Shown here: positions 57,840-64,000 of the stretch, piece after piece
Numbering within the stretch: the stretch's first letter is position 1
Layout: every line of letters starts with the position of its first letter
Assembly: GCA_025890175.1 (NCBI GenBank)
Contig: JANPYM010000009.1
Location: forward strand, 2,348,250-2,412,249
Origin: Ciborinia camelliae
Taxonomy: Eukaryota > Ascomycota > Leotiomycetes > Helotiales > Sclerotiniaceae
Length of the DNA: 64,000 nt
Direction: 5' to 3'
Translations under genes and position numbers: made by a program
Notes under the pieces: generated by a model
What the model was told of the DNA's origin: nothing
What the model saw: the letters and a program-made list of their open reading frames with translations, nothing else
Database searches by the model: none

Positions 57840-59043
57840 TATGTATGCTATTACTATTGCTCTTGCCTACGACGTCAGATCAGCATCACACTGATTGAAA
57901 CCCCTTTCTCTTCCTCATTCGTGGATCCAGAAGAGCTACTCATGGAAAATGTTAATAAGGATGAATTTCTCGAACGGGCTCGAAAGACAAATGATCTGAC
58001 AAACGACCAGCCTTACGATCTCTATTATTTTCATCGCATTTTGATATGTGGTTTGGCACGTGGAAAAGCGTAGAGGGATTTATAAAGTCTGAAATGTAGA
58101 TCTTCAAATATACTATGTGGGTCCTTTACGTTTCTATGATTGTTGTATTGAAGATTAAGTACTACGAGAAGCTTATATACACGTGGAATGCCTAATGCAA
58201 CCACGTGTGACATACCTACACTGGGCTTTTTAGCTATATAGTTTTTATAGGGTTCCACTTTAGGGTTCTTAATTAATAATGAATTGAAGGGGAAATGGTT
58301 GATTTTTGAAGTGATAGGAACCTAGGAACTATACGAACTATACGAACCATGTTTGCCAATGATTTTAATTGATCAAGTTTCATTAAATGATCGAAAAAAA
58401 TCAAAATTATCTAAATGAATTATATCGATGAAAAGCTTGTCGATCCGGGGATTATTAAATGTTTATAAACCCCGTTCTTTTCATGTATCTATTTCGATAA
58501 ATCGAAAGAGTTATCGAATTATACTTTTTCTATCGAGATTATTAGAATGTCCCGTAACTTCTTTTCAGGTACCTTTAATTTATATAGATGCCGCGATTCG
58601 ATTTAACTCTAACTCCAAGAAATCATTTGTTGAGAACACCGGGAAGCTTAGCGAAACTTACATAATTCACGTAGATCATTTTACTTTGCCTCTAGTTATT
58701 AATTTGAATTAAATTGAGAGCCACTTTTATCATTTGTATTGATCATATATATGGTCATTGTAGTAGAGGTTTAAATATCAAAAACTCTTAATATTTAAAT
58801 AATAGCATTTACAAAGTCTTAACTTCAATCAATAAACTTCTCGATAAAAAATTGAAATAATAGCTGAGGGCTCTATACCTATAAAAGGGGTATATTAGTA
58901 TATTGATTTATTTATATAGAAAACTTCAGATAAATAAGAATAATCCAATATCACTTCACTTGCAACGACTTTCATCTTGATACCAACTCACCCCAAACCA
59001 AACTATACCATCTACACCAACTACACTCTTCCGAAATTTCAAA

Positions 59044-59399
59044 ATGGTTAAATTCACCTCCATCGCTCTATTCCTCATCGCCGCTGTCAGTGTACAAGCT
59101 TGCACCTACTGTCAATGTCTATACGAAAACGGCAACCACTGCTGCATGACCACGGTAAATAATCCCCCTAATAATGAACCCTGAGTGTATTTTCAAGACA
59201 CGAGGGTTCGGTTCCTTCCCTCCATGAACGCAACGCTAATCTCATCATTTTCATTCCATAGAACGATAGCAACCAAGATTGCACGTACGCTTGCAAACAA
59301 GTCCGTCGTTGGGATGGCACGGGCTGTGTTGCGAATGGAAAATACAAGTGTGTTAGTGCGTGGGATTCGGACTTCCGTGAGAGATGCCAGAAACTTTAG
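59044..59399 (+). CDS. Small secreted cysteine-rich protein (effector candidate)
   Basis: Not a family I can name. Two exons, 59044-59154 and 59262-59399 (107-base GTAAAT...TAG intron, phase 0), give 82 residues. Residues 1-19 are a clear signal peptide (MVKFTSIALFLIAAVSVQA). The mature part of 63 residues has ten cysteines: CTYCQC at its very start, HCC, then DC, AC, GC, KC and RC, which is even and consistent with five disulfides. Charged, glycine-containing loops lie between. Size, secretion and cysteine density fit fungal apoplastic effectors or antimicrobial peptides. It sits alone in a gene-poor, repeat-rich interval, a setting common for effectors. Frame, splice sites and leader support a real gene; function is inferred only from form. 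Confidence 0.8.
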
Positions 59400-61788
59400 A
59401 TGGGTGCTGCCTAGTACATATCTCGAGTTTTGGAGGCCAATCATATCGTTATTGTTAGGTGCTAGGGTTACTTGGTTTATAAACCTTGGGAACCCTAAGT
59501 AGACTACGAGAGCTGGAAAGAGAGCTGGAAACAAAGCTGGAAAGAAAGCTGGAAAGTTTATACGGAGGATGGTGTACTGTACTACTTCCTCAAGTCCTAA
59601 TTAATAATCGAATGTTCCTTTTCCGTTCAATTTTATAATTGTTCTATTACTTGGTGATTGTATATATTTATATTATTTTATATTATTTGGAATATTTTGT
59701 ATTAAGAGAAGAAAATTCCATTGACTAATGAGGCGATTTCCTTATTTAAAGGGTTTTCATTGGTTAATAAAGTAGTCCTACTAATTAAAAGGCTGGATTA
59801 ACGAACGGGGTGTACCAGTTCGCTAAGCAATGTACTAGATATTAACAAGAAGAATGTCACCTATTCATCACGACGGACGTGTCAAGATGCCGATAATTAC
59901 AAAATCTAACATGACTGCCATTGTCAAACTCACAAAACGTGCTTTCGAACTCCAACCTATATATTGCCTCCTAGTATCCGACAATCGAATACGGACAGCA
60001 TCATGCAACCCGATCAAGCGATGGTCAAAAACCTTTGCAAGACAAAACCACTTTATACCTAATCCTACATCCCACGTCTGATTATCCTTATTTTGTATGG
60101 TGATGGATTTGACAGTTTGGGAGTGGTGAAGATAGGTCTGCTTTTGATCATCAGGAGTTTTAAATCCATTTCTCTTCGATATACTTTGTTATTCCATTTT
60201 CGGATTGGATCCAGATTTGTCCCAAAGCAGAGAGAGGGGTCAAATAGCCAGGATTGCATAATACCTGTTGTATTGCCCGTGGATCGCGGTTCAAGCAGGT
60301 AATACGAAATGCAATGGCAAGGAAGGGGAAATATATCTGCCTACAAGAGGCACATACAGATTAATAATGCGTGCCACTACCCTCAGTGATGGTAGTTGGG
60401 GTATCTCAGAGCACATATGGAAAATGCTCGAAGAAGGGGACGGATGACCGGTATGCAGATGCGACACTGGCAAGTCAACGCGGGACCAATCAGTCAATAT
60501 GTACTCATGTTTCCTACAAACAAGTTTTGGGAGAACCATCCATACATAGCATCACCGCGTCATGAATGCCAATGCCACACTTACTCCTAAACCGATGCAA
60601 ATCCCAGAACCACAGTTTTTGCTCGTGGAGAAATTCAAATCATTAACATACAAGCGTATCTTGAGGATCTAACATTCTTTTTACATTCGACTTTAGGAAT
60701 TATATATGTCTCTTATAATGGGTTCATATTGTCAGCTTCAGGACTTTCATTCAGTGGGTTGGTTGCTTATTGGCAGGTTTATATAAATCGGCCGGCCTTT
60801 TCCTTTCTTTTGCGCGGATTTATTGTTATTGACTATGATGGATAAAAGGGGTTCGAGAAATCTATCTACCATTTATTGATTTATCTATCTATCTACTCAA
60901 CAACCCATACCCGGAGGATCTCGCATTTTACTTATTTTTCGTTTTAGCTAGCTTTTAGCTAGCTAGAATTGAAGCCTACTAGATCCTCATCGTATTGTGC
61001 AGTATTTAAGCTCCGAGTTGAGTTGAGTTCCTGTTCAGTTAACTGGAGTTCAATTAACTAACTCAACTTATATGCATGATCTTTATGCTTTTTATAGTAC
61101 CTACGGGTCTACGTTTTACAAACTTTAGTTTAGGTTTGCTTTATAAAACTACCTAGATAGTTAGCTTATCTTTGGGAATAAATGGAAGGAATGGATGGAA
61201 TAGATATTTAATATATGTCCACTTCTTCAACTTCATTTTGTTATATCTATATTTGTATTTGTATCTGTATCTATAATCATCTATATTTCCATCTACATTC
61301 CCATTCCCATAGTATATCTCTATATCTACATATTCACCAACCCATTCACCAACCCATTCATTCACCAATTCACTCACCAACTCCCCCACCCACAAACAAA
61401 CAAACAAACACTTCAAATTCCATAATATTCATTATTTATTGAAATTATATATATATTGATTATCATATCTTATATCTTGAGGATACAAGATCTTACTAGT
61501 AGGTAGTAAGTAGTATCCATCCTCTACTATACTATTCTATTCCATGTAATGTCATGTCATGCCATAATATGATATGCACATCTTTTGTATCTTCCACTGC
61601 ATTCCTGCATTCCTGCATTACGGTGTTTGTTCAAATTTCAAACTTGAATTTAGATATCAGATATCAGATATGAGATATGAGATATCAAAGGATCCTAAGA
61701 AATCCAATCCTCTCCTCTTATTAAAACCCCCAAAGAAGAAGTAAGTAAAACAAAAGGAAGAAAAAAAAGCCCTCCCCGGCACCCTCCC
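59400..61788. other. Gene-poor interval
   Basis: No gene is supported. Frames at 59,854-60,081 and 60,093-60,590 are short and switch frame, with no motif that I recognise. Simple repeats: tatctatc at about 60,880, a tagctagc run at about 60,947-60,965, gagttgagttgag at 61,016, a cattcaccaacc array at about 61,330-61,385 and caaacaaacaaa at 61,395. Confidence 0.35.
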
Positions 61789-63696
61789 CTAAATATAAAA
61801 ACTCTTCAAATTCGCCACCAAATAACTAAAACTGGTCCCTCTAAAATCATCACTAACAAACTTTCCAAAATCAGCATAAAGATTCAAAAGCTGAGCGCCC
61901 TTCGCATACTGCGGCCAATTAGCATAGAGCAAGGCATTCGTCCCATTATTCGGATCGAGGGTATTGACGAAACTGAGATAATAAGCCTTGCTAGCGGCCG
62001 CCGCATAATCCGGCCGGATGCCATTGAAGACCTGCAGGATGTCGGAGCCGTGGAAGGTGCCGAGGAACGGGGTGCCGTAGTCGTACGAGGAGAGGTAGGA
62101 CCACGAGGGGACGGCGGGAGCGACGGCCAGCGCCGTTTGCAGGAAGGCGCGCCGCGTCAATGTGAAGGTGATGTCACCGAGGATGGCGGCCAGACGCTTG
62201 AATTGTGGATACCAGTTGTTGAAGAGGAGGGTGCGGAAGGGGGATCCCGAGGAGAGATCGTCGGGGTAGGTGGCGAGGAGACCGTTGAGGATCGAGGCGT
62301 CGGTGTTGGGGAAGAAGACGGATTTGAAATAGGTGGCGAGTTGGGCCGTGGTGGAGATGTTGGATTGGAAGAGCGCGAAGATGGTTCCTTCGTCTTCTTG
62401 GTCTCCGACGATGAAGGGTACTTTTGCCCATGCTCCGGATGAGAGAAGAATGTCGGGAGATTGGGTGAGGACCGTGCCATCTGGTCGTGGGAGATATGAT
62501 AGTGCAACGGATGAATAACTTAAAAGTCCTGGTACTGAGTTTGTTGCATTGAGAAGGGTTTGGTAGGATACTCCTCGTAAACATGCTAGAGTATCGCTGG
62601 CGGTTGAACATCCTGCTGATGCTACCACCGTGTTATAGACGACTTGTCCTTTGGGACAATCGACTGGGTCGGCTGGGATAATACTTCCGGAATTCATGAT
62701 GGCTCCGCGGAATAAAGCTTTTCCTTTGTATGTGTTGTCACCTCCATACAAAGCCATTTGATCGAAGACTGAAATTGCTCCAGCTGACTCTCCCCAAATG
62801 GTAACCTTTGTTGGGTCTCCACCAAATGCAGCAATATTGTCAGCGACCCTATAAAGATGTGGTTAGTATGATAGATAATATGTGCATCTTGAATCGGATA
62901 ATGGGAAAGTGATGGATGAAAGAAGTTTAAATCTCAGGGGTAACGAGGTAATGAAGTTTGCCATGGTATGATAGGCGTAAAAGAAGAATGGATTGAAGGT
63001 TATCCAAAAACAGAAAGAAAAAACATACCACTTCAAACCCAACCTCTGATCCAAAAGACCCAAATTGGCACTGCCATCAGCCAGAACCTCAGCACCTGGC
63101 AAGAATCCAAATCCACCAACTCGATATGCCACAGCGACAAATATAATTGGTTTGCCCTCGGCAATACTTTCAGCCACCCAAGAAGATCCATCATACATTG
63201 AAGTCCCACCTAGTTCAAACCCGCCTCCATAAATCCAGAACAAGACTGGTAACTTGGATGAAGAAGTAGTACCAGCTGGTCTTTGGATATTCAAATACAA
63301 ACAGTCTTCGCCAGCATTAAGAACCTTTTGGAAAACAGGTGTATCGAGAAGGAGACCAAGTGCAGATGTAGGGATTGCATCATTGACCGCATCACTGAAG
63401 AAGAATTGAGGACAAGAAGCTGCTTGTGTTGTTGCTTTGATGGTTCCTAGTGCAGAGGTGATGGGTTGAGGTGGTTTGAGTCGAAGACCACCGACGGGAG
63501 GTTGTGCAAATGGAATACCAGCGAAGGTTTCCACGGCTATGCCGGCACCCCCGATGATTGTGGCTACGGGGGAGGCAATTGTTACAGTTGGAGCTGCGGC
63601 TCTTTCTTCAATTGGAACATCCCGCACTGGAGTTTCAACAGGGAGAGCCGAGGCAATTGACAGAAGTCCAACAATTGGGATCAGAGAGAACTTCAT
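61789..63696 (-). CDS. Secreted type B carboxylesterase/lipase
   Basis: Serine hydrolase of the alpha/beta-hydrolase fold (PF00135 type), predicted to cut carboxyl esters outside the cell; substrate unknown. Exons 63696-63029 and 62848-61789 (180-base GTATGT...TAG intron, phase 2) give 575 residues, the usual length. A signal peptide covers residues 1-18 ([18 protein letters not shown]), with a possible pro-region ending near EERAAA. Conserved segments: [31 protein letters not shown], the oxyanion-hole strand [15 protein letters not shown], and the nucleophile elbow GESAG with Ser244. The acid Glu376 (GDQEDEGT) and His489 (GTFHGSDI) complete the triad, and all three residues are present. A minus-strand TATAAA lies at 63802-63807, about 105 bases upstream of the ATG. 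Fungal members include triacylglycerol lipases and tannase-unrelated esterases, so no substrate is proposed. Confidence 0.95.
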
Positions 63697-63801
63697 GATG
63701 TTTGATGAATGAGGATGGTTCTGACTTTTTGGAAAAAAAGTAGGATGCTGAGTAGGGACCTCTGCAGAGGGAAGGGCAGCCCTCCATTCTTCCTTATATG
63801 G

Positions 63802-63807
63802 TTTATA
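63802..63807 (-). promoter_or_regulatory. Probable TATA box of the carboxylesterase gene
   Basis: TATAAA on the minus strand, about 105 bases upstream of the start codon at 63696. The remaining 63,808-64,000 is upstream DNA with no other feature seen. Confidence 0.45.
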
Positions 63808-64000
63808 AAAACCGTCCGAGTATCTTCGTATCCCATCTTCAGCAGAAATTTGTCAAAGTTTTTCATCCTTTCAACATGTGCCTCCTCGGTCGGAGGATAT
63901 AACGTCTATCCACCTGACCCATTTCTCACTATTGATTGTTCGATGGCATTTCATTACGAATTCATCACCGACTGGTTATTAGAATTATGCCTTACTGAAC

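Larger units (their letters stand above)
53688..59043. other. Long gene-poor interval (5.4 kb)
   Basis: No gene is supported, apart from decayed coding-like pieces listed separately at 56,786-57,229 and 57,379-57,839. Simple repeats seen: taaataaa at 54,105-54,130, atcta/gatatc at 55,355-55,400, attca runs at 55,480-55,530, taaataaataaa at 55,733-55,750, gtacggagta at 55,790, and gagagaga at 55,845-55,872. Confidence 0.4.

Noticed and set aside
59854..60590. Possible acetyltransferase or other enzyme remnant
   Set aside because: Frames are short and shift repeatedly and no diagnostic motif could be identified.

Overview
This is a draft nuclear scaffold from a filamentous ascomycete. Genes are interrupted by short GT-AG introns, intergenic DNA is full of CCTAGGTAGG-type simple repeats, one block of about 3.2 kb is almost pure A+T as expected after repeat-induced point mutation, and the gene families are typical of Pezizomycotina. 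The style fits Leotiomycetes (Botrytis/Sclerotinia relatives), but that is an inference from appearance. A 10-N gap in a poly-C tract shows a draft assembly, so isolated frameshifts may be sequencing errors.

Layout. Left part (1-23.8 kb): D-arabinono-1,4-lactone oxidase, an RBR-type E3 ubiquitin ligase in four exons, an A+T-saturated block bounded by inverted repeats (7.86-11.09 kb, a probable RIP-killed DNA transposon), a serine/threonine-rich single-pass membrane protein and a type II 3-dehydroquinase, separated by long gene-poor stretches. Middle part (23.8-36.9 kb): an accessory cluster. Right part (39.5-64 kb): housekeeping genes (SGF11-like SAGA subunit, NAA50-like N-acetyltransferase with a PIP box, PPIL1-like cyclophilin, signal peptide peptidase, NT-C2 domain protein), then a gene-poor stretch with a small secreted cysteine-rich protein and a secreted carboxylesterase. 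Minisatellites, a MITE and composite repeats lie between them.

The main discovery candidate is the middle cluster, which looks like a fungal ribosomal-peptide (dikaritin/KEP type) pathway. A 116-residue secreted precursor at 26705-27231 (minus strand) carries four copies of a tyrosine-rich core, separated by Lys-Arg Kex2 sites, with essentially one repeat per exon and all introns in phase 1. Around it are three UstYa-type (DUF3328) proteins, the family that oxidatively cyclises such cores, and two class I O-methyltransferases. The methyltransferase and UstYa genes form two convergent pairs. A SAT4/PTH11-like membrane protein with a broken N-terminus and a clearly dead MDR oxidoreductase lie inside and beside the cluster. 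One UstYa copy has a disrupted second metal-binding motif and no visible splice acceptor where one is expected. The cluster may therefore be partly decayed, but the precursor and two UstYa genes read intact. No tyrosinase, peptidase or transcription factor gene was recognised between 23.8 and 36.9 kb.

All splice structures were derived by eye from reading frame, GT/AG signals and family motifs. No alignment or database search was run.
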